Shown: positions 49,523 through 61,798, counted from the first letter of the stretch. The stretch: 64,000 bases of DNA from Variovorax sp. SG517 (GCF_013376045.1 NZ_JABMJG010000001.1:620001-684000), one strand, 5' to 3'. Notes: generated from the letters alone by a model not told the origin. Translations and numbers: made by a program.

Positions 49523-52500
49523 GCTGCGCTTTCGACGGCCTCGGCCAGCGCGCAGCTCATGGCTTCGAACTGGAACTGGCGAGCGAGCACGCGCTGCGCT
49601 TCGGTCCATGCCGCGCACTCGGGCTGCGCGGCGTCGATGTCGTCGAGCTGGTTCATGATGCCCCGGAAGTAGCCCAGGCCCACCGCCTCCTCCAGCGCGC
49701 GCAGGCGGGCCAGCGAGGGCGCCAGCATCGCGCGCGGCGCGGCGACGGGAGCGGGCTTCGCGGCGGTCTCGGTCCAGCGCAGGCCGAGCCTGCGTTCGAG
49801 CCAGTCGAGCAGCTCGGTGTGGCGCACGGGCTTGACGAAGAAGTCCTCGGGCGCAATGCCCACGTCGTTGTCCAGCCCCTTGTCGAAGGCGTTGGCCGAG
49901 ACGATGGCCACGGCGGCCTCGGTCAGTCCCAGCTTGCGCGCACGGCGGATGGTCTCCCAGCCGTCGATGCCGGGCATGGCGAGGTCGACGAACATCGCGT
50001 CGGGCCGGTAGCCGGCGGCGACGAGATCGAGCGCGTCGTGGCCGCTGGCGGCGCTGCGCAGCTCGAAGCCCAGCGGTGCGAGCAGATGGCCGAGCAGGTC
50101 GCGGTCGGCCTCCTCGTTGTCGACCACCAGAAGGCGTCGGCGCGGCCCCTCGTAGCCGCGCCGCGCGCGCGAAACGGGCAGCGCGCGCCCGGCACCGGCC
50201 ACGGTGTCGTGCACGCGCGGCAGGAACAGGCGCACGCAGAAGAGCGACCCCACGCCCGGCGTGCTGCTCACCTTCATCTCGCCGCCCATCAGGTCGGTGA
50301 GCATCTTGGCGATGGTCAGGCCCAGCCCCGCGCCCGGCGCGGCGGCCGTGCCCATGGCGTTGCCGCGCGCGAAGGGCTCGAAGATGCGCTCGATGTCCCC
50401 GGCCGGCATGCCGGGGCCCGTGTCCTCGATCTCGATGGAAGCGAACTCGCGCGCATAGGCCAGCCGCAGCGTGACCTGCCCCGCGGCCGTGAACTTGATC
50501 GCGTTGCCCAGGAGGTTGATGAGGATCTGGCACACGCGCTTCTCGTCGGCGCGCACCACCTCGGGCAGCTGCCCCGCGGCCTCGAAGCGGAACTGCAGGC
50601 CCTTCTCGGCCGCCTGCAGCTCGAACATGTCGGCCAGCTCGCGCAGCGTGTCGGCAAAGCGCATTGGCCGCGCGTGCAGCGTGAGCTTGCCGGCCTCGAT
50701 GTGCGCGATGGCCAGCGTGCCCTCGATGAGCGACAGCAGGTGCTCCCCGCCGCGCTTGATGACCGCCACCGCCTGCTGCCGGTGCGGCGGCACGGAATGG
50801 TCTTCGCCCATGAGCTGCGCGTAGCCCAGGATGCTGTTGAGCGGCGTGCGCAGCTCGTGGCTGATGGCGCTGATGTAGCGGCTCTTGGCCTGGTTGGCCT
50901 GGTCGGCGGCCTGCTTGGCGAGTTCGGCAGCGAGCTTGGCCTGCTCCGCGATCTCGCGCGCCTCGTCGGCCGACTGCTTGGCGGCCTGCAGCGCGCGGTC
51001 GGTCTCGCGGTGCAGCTCGATCTCTCGCACCAGCAGGTGGGTCTGTCGGTTCGACTCCTCCTGCGCCACCTTGCGGCTCTGGTGCGCCAGCACCAGCCAC
51101 CACGCGACGATGCCCGCGATGACCAGCAGCGCCATGTACGCCTTGAGGAAGCCCGAGCGCAGCGAAGCCTTCTGCACGCCCGCGAGCGCGGCCGCCGCGT
51201 CGGGCTCGGTCGCCAGCTCCAGCGCGCCTTCGGCGAAGGCGCGCAGCTCCTGCTGGTAGAGCACGCCGAACACCACCGCCAGCAACGGCACGATCACCAG
51301 CATCAGCAGCAGGAAGTGCCCCAGCCCCGTGTCGAGGTAGCGCCAGCTGCGCCGCGGCAGCAGCCAGCGCAGCACCGCCGACCACTGGGACGACAGGCTC
51401 GCGTGCGGCTTGCACAGGTCGCCGCAGCGCGCATCCAGCGTGCAGCACAGCGAGCAGATCGGGCCCTGGTAGGCGGGGCAGTGGGCCATGTCCGGCCCCT
51501 CGTACTCGCGTTCGCAGATCACGCAGTGCTGCACCTTCAGGCGCTGGTAGCTGCCCTCGTGCTCGACCCTGGCCCAGCGCACCGCGCCGGCCCCGGATGA
51601 AGGCACGCCGCGCGCCAGGTAGTACTTGCCGCCGGTGGCCCAGGCCAGCAGCGGCGAGGCCACCAGCGCCGTGCCCAGCGCGATCAGCGCCGAGAAGGCC
51701 TGCGCCAGCGGACCGAAAACGCCCAGATGCGCGGTGATCGACAGCCCCGAAGCCAGCGCCATCGCGCCCACGCCCACCGGGTTGATGTCCCACAGGTGCG
51801 CGCGCTTGAACTCGATGCCCGGCGGCGAGAGGCCCAGCGGCTTGTTGATGACCAGATCGGCCACCACGGCCATCATCCAGGCGATGGCGATGTTGGCGAA
51901 CAGGCCCAGCACGTCGCCCAGCGCCTCGAACACGTTCATCTCCATCAGCATGAAGGCGATGAGCGCGTTGAACACCACCCACACCACCCGCCCCGGATGG
52001 CTGTGCGCCACGCGCGAGAAGAAGTTGCTCCAGGCCAAAGAGCCCGCATAGGCGTTGGTCACGTTGATCTTGAGCTGCGAGATCACCACGAACAGCGCCG
52101 TGGCCGCCACCGCCCAGCCGTAGTGCGGAAACACGTACTCGTAGGCCGCCAGGTACATCTGGTTGGGGTCGACCGCCCGGTCGGCCGGCACCATGTGCGT
52201 GATCGCGAGGTAAGCCAGCAGCGCGCCGCCCAGCATCTTGAGCACGCCCAGCACCACCCAGCCCGGGCCGCCGGCCAGAACCCCGGCCCACCAGCGCCGC
52301 GCCGTGGCCGCCGTGCGCGCGGGCATGAAGCGCAGGTAGTCGGCCTGCTCGCCCATCTGGGTGATGAGCGCGATGCCGACCGTGAGTGCTGCGCCAAACA
52401 GGTGCAGATCGAAGCCCTTCGTGCCCGAGCGCACGCCGTTGTAGTGCACGATGCCCGCAAACGCACCAGGATCGCGCACGAGCACGTAGGCGAAGGGCAC

Positions 52501-53118
52501 CACCAGCATCAGCAGCCACAGCGGCTGGGTCCACAGCTGGAGCCGGCTGATGGCCGACACCCCGTGCGTGACCAGCGGAATCACCACCAGCGCGCACACC
52601 AGATAGCCCCAGACCGGCGGGATGCCCAGCGCCAGTTCCAGCGCATAGGCCATCACCGCAGCCTCCAGCGCGAAGAAGATGAAGGTGAAGCTCGCGTAGA
52701 TCAGCGAGGTGAGCGTCGAGCCGATGTAGCCGAAGCCGGCACCGCGCGTGAGCAGGTCCATGTCGACGCCGTAGCGCGCCGCGTACACGCTGATCGGCAC
52801 GCCCGCCAGGAAGATGATGAGCCCCGTCGCCAGGATCGCCCAGAAGGCGTTGGCGAAGCCGTACTGCACCAGCAGCGTCGCACCCACCGCCTCCAGGATC
52901 AGGAACGAGGCCGCCCCGAAAGCCGTGTTGGCCACCCGCCATTCGGACCATTTGCGGAAGCGCTGCGGCGTGTAGCGCAGGGCGTAGTCTTCCAGCGTCT
53001 CGCTGGCCACCCAGCTGTTGTAGTCGCGCCGCACCTTGACGATGCGCTGCGGGGCGTCGTCCGAGCTGATGGGGGCGGCTTCAGGGTTCACACCGTTTCG
53101 GTGCATCTTCCGTGCCAT
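49519..53118 (-). CDS. NCS1-permease / histidine-kinase / receiver fusion protein
   Basis: A 1199-residue membrane sensor from ATG 53118 (ATG 53106 is also possible; neither has a clear ribosome site). In order: an NCS1 family transporter domain with about twelve helices (40-500; [21 protein letters not shown]), a Cys-rich cluster (531-572; eight Cys, some His), two further membrane helices (about 602-620 and 659-677), a coiled coil (about 680-748), a HisKA domain with His754 in SHELRTPLN, a HATPase domain (N868, D899), and a receiver with Asp1045 and Lys1096. NCS1 proteins carry purines, pyrimidines, allantoin or hydantoins. The fusion recalls CbrA, which joins an SLC5 transporter to a kinase. 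The urease operon is divergent. Confidence 0.88.
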   Translation of the reverse strand: MARKMHRNGVNPEAAPISSDDAPQRIVKVRRDYNSWVASETLEDYALRYTPQRFRKWSEWRVANTAFGAASFLILEAVGATLLVQYGFANAFWAILATGLIIFLAGVPISVYAARYGVDMDLLTRGAGFGYIGSTLTSLIYASFTFIFFALEAAVMAYALELALGIPPVWGYLVCALVVIPLVTHGVSAISRLQLWTQPLWLLMLVVPFAYVLVRDPGAFAGIVHYNGVRSGTKGFDLHLFGAALTVGIALITQMGEQADYLRFMPARTAATARRWWAGVLAGGPGWVVLGVLKMLGGALLAYLAITHMVPADRAVDPNQMYLAAYEYVFPHYGWAVAATALFVVISQLKINVTNAYAGSLAWSNFFSRVAHSHPGRVVWVVFNALIAFMLMEMNVFEALGDVLGLFANIAIAWMMAVVADLVINKPLGLSPPGIEFKRAHLWDINPVGVGAMALASGLSITAHLGVFGPLAQAFSALIALGTALVASPLLAWATGGKYYLARGVPSSGAGAVRWARVEHEGSYQRLKVQHCVICEREYEGPDMAHCPAYQGPICSLCCTLDARCGDLCKPHASLSSQWSAVLRWLLPRRSWRYLDTGLGHFLLLMLVIVPLLAVVFGVLYQQELRAFAEGALELATEPDAAAALAGVQKASLRSGFLKAYMALLVIAGIVAWWLVLAHQSRKVAQEESNRQTHLLVREIELHRETDRALQAAKQSADEAREIAEQAKLAAELAKQAADQANQAKSRYISAISHELRTPLNSILGYAQLMGEDHSVPPHRQQAVAVIKRGGEHLLSLIEGTLAIAHIEAGKLTLHARPMRFADTLRELADMFELQAAEKGLQFRFEAAGQLPEVVRADEKRVCQILINLLGNAIKFTAAGQVTLRLAYAREFASIEIEDTGPGMPAGDIERIFEPFARGNAMGTAAAPGAGLGLTIAKMLTDLMGGEMKVSSTPGVGSLFCVRLFLPRVHDTVAGAGRALPVSRARRGYEGPRRRLLVVDNEEADRDLLGHLLAPLGFELRSAASGHDALDLVAAGYRPDAMFVDLAMPGIDGWETIRRARKLGLTEAAVAIVSANAFDKGLDNDVGIAPEDFFVKPVRHTELLDWLERRLGLRWTETAAKPAPVAAPRAMLAPSLARLRALEEAVGLGYFRGIMNQLDDIDAAQPECAAWTEAQRVLARQFQFEAMSCALAEAVESAA

Positions 53119-53148
53119 CCATACGGCTTTTGGCGGACAAGGCACGAC

Positions 53149-53177
53149 TGTTGCAAACAAGCCGGCTTGCCCATAAT
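53149..53177 (+). promoter_or_regulatory. Candidate ureA promoter with palindrome between its elements
   Basis: A CATAAT (53172-53177) lies 17 bases after TGTTGC (53149-53154). The spacer contains a perfect palindrome CAAGCCGGCTTG (53158-53169), a good place for a regulator to act. Confidence 0.5.
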
Positions 53178-53210
53178 GGCCGCCTCCTCCCGCCACCCGA
53201 TGCCGATCCC

Positions 53211-53513
<303 letters not shown>

Positions 53514-53551
53514 GATTCGAAGAACAAGAGAAAGAACAGAAGGACTTTTCC

Positions 53552-54151
53552 ATGCGCCACAGCACCTCCAAGACCCTTGCCCTGATCGCCCTCCTGCTGC
53601 CGCTCGCGGCCAGCGCCCACACCGGCGTCGACGGCGGCATGCACCACGGCTTCGTCACCGGCTTCATGCATCCGCTGACCGGCGCCGACCACCTCGCGGC
53701 GATGGTCGCTGTCGGCCTGTGGAGCGCGCTGGCCGCGCGCCGCGCCTGGCCCGACCTGCTCTGGGCGCCGCTGGCCTTCGCCGGCATGCTGCTCGCGGGC
53801 GCGCTGGCGGGGCTGGCGGGCGTGCAGCTGCCGGCGGTCGAGCCGATGATCGCGGCCTCGCTGCTGGTGCTGGGCCTGCTGGTGGTCACGCGCGTGCGCC
53901 TGCCGGCGGTGGCGGCGATGGTGGTGGTGGGCGTGTTCGCCGTCTTCCACGGCGTGGCCCACGGCTACGAGCTGGCGAGCGAGCAAGGCGCCGCCCTCAC
54001 GCTGGCCGGCATGGTCTGCGCGACCGTGCTGCTGCACGCCGCGGGCATCGCGATCGGCTGGGCGCTGCGCAATGCCAACGCGTGGCTGCCGCGCGTGGCC
54101 GGCGCCGCGGTCGTCGGCCTGGGCGCAACGCTGCTGGCTCAGGCCATCTGA
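53552..54151 (+). CDS. ureJ: HupE/UreJ-family membrane protein
   Basis: A 199-residue inner-membrane protein with a signal-like first helix (cleavage near ASAH) and about six helices. [19 protein letters not shown] is the HupE/UreJ signature with conserved His and Asp. It probably admits nickel for urease. It lies between ureA and ureB, a known place for ureJ in betaproteobacteria. Confidence 0.88.
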   Translation: MRHSTSKTLALIALLLPLAASAHTGVDGGMHHGFVTGFMHPLTGADHLAAMVAVGLWSALAARRAWPDLLWAPLAFAGMLLAGALAGLAGVQLPAVEPMIAASLLVLGLLVVTRVRLPAVAAMVVVGVFAVFHGVAHGYELASEQGAALTLAGMVCATVLLHAAGIAIGWALRNANAWLPRVAGAAVVGLGATLLAQAI

Positions 54152-54161
54152 GGCGGCCGGC

Positions 54162-54466
54162 ATGATCCCCGGAGAACTCTTCACCGACGAGGGCGAGCAC
54201 GCGCTCAACCCCGGCCGCCGCACCCTCACGCTCGTGGTGCAGAACACCGCCGACCGGCCGATCCAGGTCGGCTCGCACTATCACTTCGCCGAGACCAACG
54301 GCGCGCTCGGCTTCGACCGCGAGGCCGCGCGCGGCATGCGGCTGAACATTGCCTCGGGCGCCGCGGTGCGCTTCGAGCCGGGCCAGCAGCGCACGGTCGA
54401 GCTGGTCGACTTTTCGGGCGATCGCATCGTCTACGGCTTTCGCGGCCTGGTTCAAGGGAAGCTCTG

Positions 54467-54467
<1 letters not shown>
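54162..54467 (+). CDS. ureB: Urease subunit beta
   Basis: Structural subunit of 101 residues ([38 protein letters not shown]). Its TGA overlaps the ureC ATG by one base. Confidence 0.97.
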
Positions 54468-56185
<1,718 letters not shown>

Positions 56186-56280
56186 AGAAGCCCCAGGGAA
56201 CGCGCCTGCTTGACAGGCTGCGTATCCTCGAAGGTATTCATCCAGCCAGCGGGCGCTCTCCGGGGCGCTCCATTTGCACC

Positions 56281-56925
56281 ATGCTCACCGCCAACAAACT
56301 CATGCCCCAGGGCCGCGGCCTCGCGCCCGTGCTGCTCAAGCGCGCCGCCACCATCGAACTCGACTGGGACGTCCGCCAGAAGAGCCGCTTCGACGCCACC
56401 GACTCGCAGGGCCGCCAGATCGGCGTGTTCCTGCCGCGCGGCACGCTGGTGCGCGGCGGCGACGTGCTGGTGGCCGAAGACGGCTCGCTGGTGCGCGTGA
56501 TCGCCGCGCCGCAGCCGGTGCTTCGCATCACGCACTGCACCGCGCACGGCACGCCCTTCGACCTGACGCGCGCGGCCTACCACCTGGGCAACCGGCACGT
56601 GCCGATCGAGCTGAAGCCCGACCACCTGAAGATCGAGCCCGACCACGTGCTGGCCGACATGCTGCGCTCGATGCACCTGATCGTCGTGTCGGTGGAGGAA
56701 GCCTTCGAACCCGAAGGCGGTGCGTACGGGTCGCACGAGCATTCGCATGGCGGTCACGGCCACAACCATGACCATGGGCACTCCCATGACCATGGCCATT
56801 CGCACGGAAGCAGCGGCGGGCAGAAGCCGCTGGTGCTCGCGCCGGAACTGCTCGACGGCCACGATGGTCACGACCACTCGCACGGCCATGACCATGGCCA
56901 CGGACATCACGGCCACTCCCACTGA
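56281..56925 (+). CDS. ureE: Urease accessory nickel chaperone UreE
   Basis: Delivers nickel to the urease centre. The 214 residues have the UreE N- and C-domains (to about 140) followed by a long His/Gly/Asp-rich tail that binds nickel. The ureF start lies inside the end of this gene (32-base overlap). Confidence 0.93.
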   Translation: MLTANKLMPQGRGLAPVLLKRAATIELDWDVRQKSRFDATDSQGRQIGVFLPRGTLVRGGDVLVAEDGSLVRVIAAPQPVLRITHCTAHGTPFDLTRAAYHLGNRHVPIELKPDHLKIEPDHVLADMLRSMHLIVVSVEEAFEPEGGAYGSHEHSHGGHGHNHDHGHSHDHGHSHGSSGGQKPLVLAPELLDGHDGHDHSHGHDHGHGHHGHSH

Positions 56926-57595
56926 CGTGTCTGCCCAAAGCCTCCTGCAGCTGATCTGGCTCGCCTCCCCGGCGCTGCCCGTGGGCGGCTTCTCGTATTC
57001 CGAAGGCGTCGAGGCCGCCGTCGAATGGGCCGGCGTCGATTCAGAAGCGCGCGCGGCCGAATGGCTCTCCGACCAGCTCCACCTGAGCTTCGCCCGCGGC
57101 GACCTCGCCGTCTGCGCGCAGGCCATCATGGCCTGGCAGGCCGGCGACATGCCGCGTATCCGCCAGCTCAACCGCTGGGTGATGGCCACGCGCGAATCGG
57201 CCGAGTTCCTTTTGCAGACCGAGCAGATGGGCCGTTCCTTCGTCGAATGGCTGAAGCTGCACCACGCGGACACGGCGGAAGTGTTCGCCGATCTGGGCGC
57301 GAGCTACCCCGTCGCATTCGCCTTCGCGGCCGGCCGCGCCGGCGCCACGGTGCACGACGGCAGCCTGGCCTTCGCCTTCGGCTGGGCCGAGAACATGGTC
57401 GGCGCCGCGGTCAAGGCCGTGCCGCTGGGCCAGAGCGCGGGCCAGCGCATCCTGGGGCGGCTGGCGCAGGAGATTCCCGATGCCGTGACCCGCGCCATGG
57501 CCCTCGGCGACGACGAGCGCCAGGCCTTCGCGCCCCTGCTGGCGGTGCTGTCGGCCCGCCATGAAACACAATATTCCCGCCTTTTCCGAAGCTGA
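56894..57595 (+). CDS. ureF: Urease accessory protein UreF
   Basis: Part of the UreDFG maturation complex, regulating the GTPase UreG. From ATG 56894 it is 233 residues with family motifs [19 protein letters not shown] and [22 protein letters not shown]. It begins within ureE in another frame. Its partner UreD is not coded in this window. Confidence 0.92.
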   Translation: MATDITATPTDVSAQSLLQLIWLASPALPVGGFSYSEGVEAAVEWAGVDSEARAAEWLSDQLHLSFARGDLAVCAQAIMAWQAGDMPRIRQLNRWVMATRESAEFLLQTEQMGRSFVEWLKLHHADTAEVFADLGASYPVAFAFAAGRAGATVHDGSLAFAFGWAENMVGAAVKAVPLGQSAGQRILGRLAQEIPDAVTRAMALGDDERQAFAPLLAVLSARHETQYSRLFRS

Positions 57596-57611
57596 ACCGG
57601 ACACCACTGCC

Positions 57612-58262
57612 ATGACTTCCGCCCTCCACCACATTCCCAACCGCACCAAGAGACTTCCGCCGCTGCGCGTGGGCATCGGCGGCCCGGTCGGCTCGGGCAA
57701 GACCACGCTGCTGGAGATGCTGTGCAAGGCGATGCGCGACAAGTACGACCTGATCGCCATCACCAACGACATCTACACCAAGGAAGACCAGCGCCTGCTG
57801 ACGGTGGCCGGCGCGCTGCCGGCCGAGCGCATCATGGGCGTGGAGACGGGCGGCTGCCCGCACACCGCGATCCGCGAAGACGCCTCGATCAACCTCGAGG
57901 CCATCGACCGCATGCTGGAAGACTTTCCGGACGCCGACGTGGTGTTCGTGGAATCGGGCGGCGACAACCTCGCGGCCACCTTCAGCCCCGAGCTGTCGGA
58001 CCTCACGATCTACGTCATCGACGTGGCGGCCGGCGAGAAGATCCCGCGCAAGGGCGGCCCCGGCATCACCAAGAGCGACCTCTTCGTGATCAACAAGACC
58101 GACCTCGCGCCCTACGTGGGCGCCAACCTCGACGTGATGGAGCAGGACACGCAGCGCATGCGCCGCCAGCGCCCCTACGTGATGACGAACCTCAAGACGC
58201 TCTCGGGCGTGGCCGACGTGGTCGCGTTCATCGAGGAAAAGGGCATGCTGGCCGCGGCCTGA
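57612..58262 (+). CDS. ureG: Urease accessory GTPase UreG
   Basis: GTPase that drives nickel insertion. I take ATG 57612 (216 residues) as the start; ATG 57561 would add 17 residues and overlap ureF. P-loop GGPVGSGKT is at 23-31, the nickel-binding Cys-Pro-His lies in [11 protein letters not shown], and NKTD gives the guanine specificity. Confidence 0.95.
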   Translation: MTSALHHIPNRTKRLPPLRVGIGGPVGSGKTTLLEMLCKAMRDKYDLIAITNDIYTKEDQRLLTVAGALPAERIMGVETGGCPHTAIREDASINLEAIDRMLEDFPDADVVFVESGGDNLAATFSPELSDLTIYVIDVAAGEKIPRKGGPGITKSDLFVINKTDLAPYVGANLDVMEQDTQRMRRQRPYVMTNLKTLSGVADVVAFIEEKGMLAAA

Positions 58263-58278
58263 GGCCGGGCCCGGAAGA

Positions 58279-58458
58279 TCAGGGCAAGCCGAGGTAGACC
58301 CGCAGGTCGTCCTTCATCGTGCCGGCCGAAGCCACGGCGGTGCGCAGGCGCTCCTCGCTCACGCCGAACCATTGGGTCCAGTAGTCGACCTCCTTGAGGT
58401 CCGTGACGTCGATCCGCTCATCGTCCCGTGGAATGCGGATCTCGGTGTCTGCGCGCAT
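58279..58458 (-). CDS. DUF3606 small protein
   Basis: A 59-residue protein from ATG 58458, with a strong ribosome site (AGGAGAAG) just upstream. It matches the DUF3606 family (IDVTDLKEVDYWTQWFGVSEERLRTAVASAG). Role unknown. Genes of this kind occur singly in many proteobacteria. The 254 bases from here to the KaiC-like gene hold the two divergent promoters, with no clear elements by eye. Confidence 0.82.
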   Translation of the reverse strand: MRADTEIRIPRDDERIDVTDLKEVDYWTQWFGVSEERLRTAVASAGTMKDDLRVYLGLP

Positions 58459-58712
58459 CGTCTTCTCCTGAAGAGCCAGAAATTGGTTGACCGGTTGGTC
58501 GATTGACTGAATGAAGGGCCGGGGCTTCGGGGGCCGGTGAGGCAGTTTCTCCGCGCGCCCCGCCGGGGCGGCCGGACGAATCCGCTCCCCCGTGCAGGAC
58601 AACTTCCATAGTCACGCGCGGCCGCGTGCCATGCGGTGCCGTCCTGCAAGCCTGCCCCCGGCTTCGATGCTTGAATTCGGCCGTGACCTTATTCATTCGC
58701 GGAGAAGCGACC

Positions 58713-60194
58713 ATGGAACCTCATAACCAGCGGCTGCTGAGCATGGGCGTGCCGGGCCTCGACGACGTGCTCGGCGGCGGCCTCGAGCCAAACCGGCTCT
58801 ATCTTTTCGAAGGCACGCCAGGTGCCGGCAAGACGACCATCGCGATGCAGTTCCTGCTCGAAGGCGTGACGCGCGGCGAGTCCGTGCTGTACGTGACGCT
58901 GTCCGAGACCGAGCCCGAACTGCGCGGCGTTGCCGACTCGCACGGCTGGGACATTTCCAGAATTCACGTGCGGGAGATGCTACCCACCCAGGACAGCCTG
59001 CAGCCCGAGGAGCAATACACCATGTTCCACCCTTCCGAGGTGGAGCTGAGCGAAACCACGCTGCGCATCCTGAACGACGTGGAGGCCCTCAAGCCTTCGC
59101 GCATCGTGTTCGATTCGCTGTCCGAGCTGCGGCTGCTTTCGGGCACATCGCTGCGCTACCGCCGGCAGATCCTGGCGCTCAAGCAGTTCTTCGCGGGGCG
59201 CCAGTGCACCGTGCTGCTGCTGGACGACATGACCGCCACCGAGCACGACCTCCAGGTGCAGAGCATCGCGCACGCTGTGGTGCGGCTGGAGCAGTCCAAC
59301 TCCGACTACGGCGCCGCCCGCCGCCGCCTGCTGGTCGTCAAGTACCGTGGCCAGTCGTTCCGCGGCGGCTACCACGACTACAAGATCGACCGCGGCGGCC
59401 TGCAGGTGTTTCCGCGGCTGGTGGCGGCCGAACACATCAGCGACGTCGCTCTGACCAACCTGCCCAGCGGCATCGAGGCGCTCGACGCGCTGCTGGGCGG
59501 TGGCCTCGAGAAGGGCACCAGCACCCTGCTCGTCGGCTCGCCGGGCACCGGCAAATCGTCGGTGGCGCTGCAGTTCGCCATTGCGGCGGCCGAGCGCGGC
59601 GAGGCTGCCGCGCTCTTCATCTTCGACGAGAGCATCAACACCCTGCGCAGCCGCAGCGCCGGCCTGAGCATGAAGCTGGAGCCCCATCTTCAATCGGGCC
59701 GCATCCGCATCAAGCAGGTCGACCCGGCCGAGCTCTCCCCCGGCGAGCTGGTGCACGAGATCCGCCAGGCCGTGACCCGGCACGGCGCGAAGGTCGTCGT
59801 CATCGACAGCCTGAACGGGTATCTCAACGCGATGCCCGACGAGCGCTTTCTCATCGTGCAGTTGCACGAGCTGCTCACCTACCTCGGGCAGTCGGGCGTG
59901 GCCACGCTGCTGGTCGGTGCGCAGCACGGGCTCATCGGCACGCAGATGCAGACTTCCGTGGACGCCAGCTACCTTGCCGACGCCGTGGTGCTGCTGCGCT
60001 ACTACGAGGCCGAAGGCGAGGTGCGCCAGGCCATCTCGGTGCTCAAGAAGCGCGGCGGCGCGCACGAGCGCTCCATCCGTGCGTTCTCGATGGACCGGCG
60101 CGGCCTGCACGTGGGAGATCCGCTGCACCGCTTCAGGGGCATCCTGACCGGCGTGCCCGTGCCGATCGACGGCGTTTCCAAGCCCCCGCCGTGA
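58713..60194 (+). CDS. KaiC-like double RecA ATPase
   Basis: A 493-residue protein of two KaiC/RecA domains. CI has Walker A GTPGAGKT (34-41) and Walker B IVFDSLSEL; CII has GSPGTGKS (275-282) and VVVIDSLNGY. At the place of the cyanobacterial KaiC phosphorylation pair Ser431/Thr432 I align Ser419 and Tyr420. The GTG of the next gene overlaps the stop by four bases, so the kinase is coupled. No kaiA or kaiB is in the window. Such KaiC homologs outside cyanobacteria are linked to stress responses rather than a clock. Confidence 0.87.
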   Translation: MEPHNQRLLSMGVPGLDDVLGGGLEPNRLYLFEGTPGAGKTTIAMQFLLEGVTRGESVLYVTLSETEPELRGVADSHGWDISRIHVREMLPTQDSLQPEEQYTMFHPSEVELSETTLRILNDVEALKPSRIVFDSLSELRLLSGTSLRYRRQILALKQFFAGRQCTVLLLDDMTATEHDLQVQSIAHAVVRLEQSNSDYGAARRRLLVVKYRGQSFRGGYHDYKIDRGGLQVFPRLVAAEHISDVALTNLPSGIEALDALLGGGLEKGTSTLLVGSPGTGKSSVALQFAIAAAERGEAAALFIFDESINTLRSRSAGLSMKLEPHLQSGRIRIKQVDPAELSPGELVHEIRQAVTRHGAKVVVIDSLNGYLNAMPDERFLIVQLHELLTYLGQSGVATLLVGAQHGLIGTQMQTSVDASYLADAVVLLRYYEAEGEVRQAISVLKKRGGAHERSIRAFSMDRRGLHVGDPLHRFRGILTGVPVPIDGVSKPPP

Positions 60195-61771
60195 CCGAGG
60201 GCCCGACAATCCAGCTGCCGCAGCTGCAAGACCCGCAGCTGCGCGTGCTCATGAGGCCGGCCACCCCGAAGGACGCCGCGATGACCGCCGCCGTGCTCCT
60301 GCGCGCCGGCATCGAGACACACACCTGCGCCGATCTTCCCGAGCTGCTGCGCGAAATGGGCCAGGGCGCCGGCGCGCTGCTGGTGGCCGAGGAACTGCTC
60401 ACAGGCAGCGGCGCCGCCCAGCTCGCTGCGGCGGTGGCGGCCCAGCCTCCGTGGTCCGATCTGCCGGTGCTGATACTCGCGCGGCAAGGCGCCGACTCGC
60501 GCGCCATCACCACCGCCATGGAGGGCATGGCCAACGTCACCGTGCTGGAGCGCCCGCTGCGCGTGGCCTCGCTGGTGAGCGCATTGCGCAGCGCGCTGCG
60601 CGCGCGGCGGCGCCAGTACGAACTGCGCCGCATGCTCGAGGAGCTCAACGAGGCCGACCGGCGCAAGACCGAGTTCCTGGCCACCCTCGCCCACGAACTG
60701 CGCAACCCGATGGCACCGCTGAGCACCGCGCTGGCCATCCTCAAGCGCAAGCCGCTGACGTCGGAAGCCGCGCTGCCCTACTACGAACTCATGGGCCGCC
60801 AGCTCGACCACATGGTGCGGCTGGTGAACGACCTGATGGAGGTCTCGCGCATCACGCGCGGCAAGATCGAGCTGAAGCTGGAAGAACTCGAGCTGGACAA
60901 GGTGATCCGCGGCGCGGTGGAACTCAGCCGCCCGCTGATGGACGCCGGCCGCCACACCCTCGAGGTCCACATCGCCGACACCTCGCTGGCCGTGAGGGGC
61001 GACAGCGTGCGCCTCACGCAGGTGTTCGCGAACCTGCTGAACAACGCCGCCAAGTACACGCCCGAAGGTGGACGCATCGACGTGTTCCTCGAGCAGGACG
61101 GCCATGGCCGTGCGGTGGTGCGCGTGAAGGACAGCGGCAGCGGCATTCCGGCCGCCATGCTGGACGCGATCTTCGACATGTTCGTGCAAGTCAGCGGCAC
61201 CGCGCGCGCCGCGCAGGGCGGCCTGGGCATCGGCCTCACGCTGGTGAAGAGCATCGTGGAGCTGCACGGCGGCACGGTTGCCGCCCGCAGCGAGGGGACG
61301 GACCGGGGCAGCGAGTTCACGGTGTCCCTGCCCCTGCTCGACCACGGCGTGGACGCCGGCGCGCAGACCGGAGCGTCCGAGGCCACGATCGCGGTGCACC
61401 ACCGCATCCTGGTGGTGGACGACAACCGCGACGCGGCCGAGTCGCTGGAGGCTCTGCTGGATCTGCTCGGCGCGCAAGTCGCGGTGGCGTTCAGCGGCCT
61501 GGATGCGCTGGCGAAGGCCGAGCACTTCGAGCCTTCGATCGCCATCCTGGACATCGGCATGCCCGGCATGGACGGCTGCGAGCTGGCGCGCCGCCTGCGC
61601 GCGCATCCGCGGCTTCATGACATCGGCCTGATCGCGGTCACGGGCTGGGGCCAGCCCGACGACCGGCTGCGCATCGCGCGGGCCGGCTTCGACCATCACC
61701 TGCTGAAGCCGGTCGATGTAGACGAACTGGCGGCGGCGCTGCAGAAGCTCGAACGGCGCGGCGCGGGCTGA
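60191..61771 (+). CDS. Hybrid sensor histidine kinase coupled to the KaiC-like gene
   Basis: A 526-residue soluble protein starting at a GTG inside the KaiC-like stop. The N-terminal region (about 15-140) has the shape of a receiver but lacks the acceptor Asp (VAEELL stands in its place). HisKA has His168 in LAHELRNPM, and the HATPase has NLLNNAAKY and DSGSGIP. The C-terminal receiver (about 404-520) has Asp454 in LDIGMPG. No membrane helix is visible, so its input probably comes from the KaiC-like partner. Confidence 0.88.
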   Translation: MTEGPTIQLPQLQDPQLRVLMRPATPKDAAMTAAVLLRAGIETHTCADLPELLREMGQGAGALLVAEELLTGSGAAQLAAAVAAQPPWSDLPVLILARQGADSRAITTAMEGMANVTVLERPLRVASLVSALRSALRARRRQYELRRMLEELNEADRRKTEFLATLAHELRNPMAPLSTALAILKRKPLTSEAALPYYELMGRQLDHMVRLVNDLMEVSRITRGKIELKLEELELDKVIRGAVELSRPLMDAGRHTLEVHIADTSLAVRGDSVRLTQVFANLLNNAAKYTPEGGRIDVFLEQDGHGRAVVRVKDSGSGIPAAMLDAIFDMFVQVSGTARAAQGGLGIGLTLVKSIVELHGGTVAARSEGTDRGSEFTVSLPLLDHGVDAGAQTGASEATIAVHHRILVVDDNRDAAESLEALLDLLGAQVAVAFSGLDALAKAEHFEPSIAILDIGMPGMDGCELARRLRAHPRLHDIGLIAVTGWGQPDDRLRIARAGFDHHLLKPVDVDELAAALQKLERRGAG

Positions 61772-61779
61772 GGCGAAGG

Positions 61780-61798
61780 AAGGGCTCAGGCAGCCCTT
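61780..61798 (+). terminator. Rho-independent terminator after the KaiC-kinase pair
   Basis: AAGGGCT and AGCCCTT pair around a five-base loop, followed by a T-rich run to about 61817. Confidence 0.7.

Noticed and set aside
56745..56920. Short tandem repeats that might be a repeat array
   Set aside because: They are codons of the His-rich UreE tail, not evenly spaced repeats, and not CRISPR-like.
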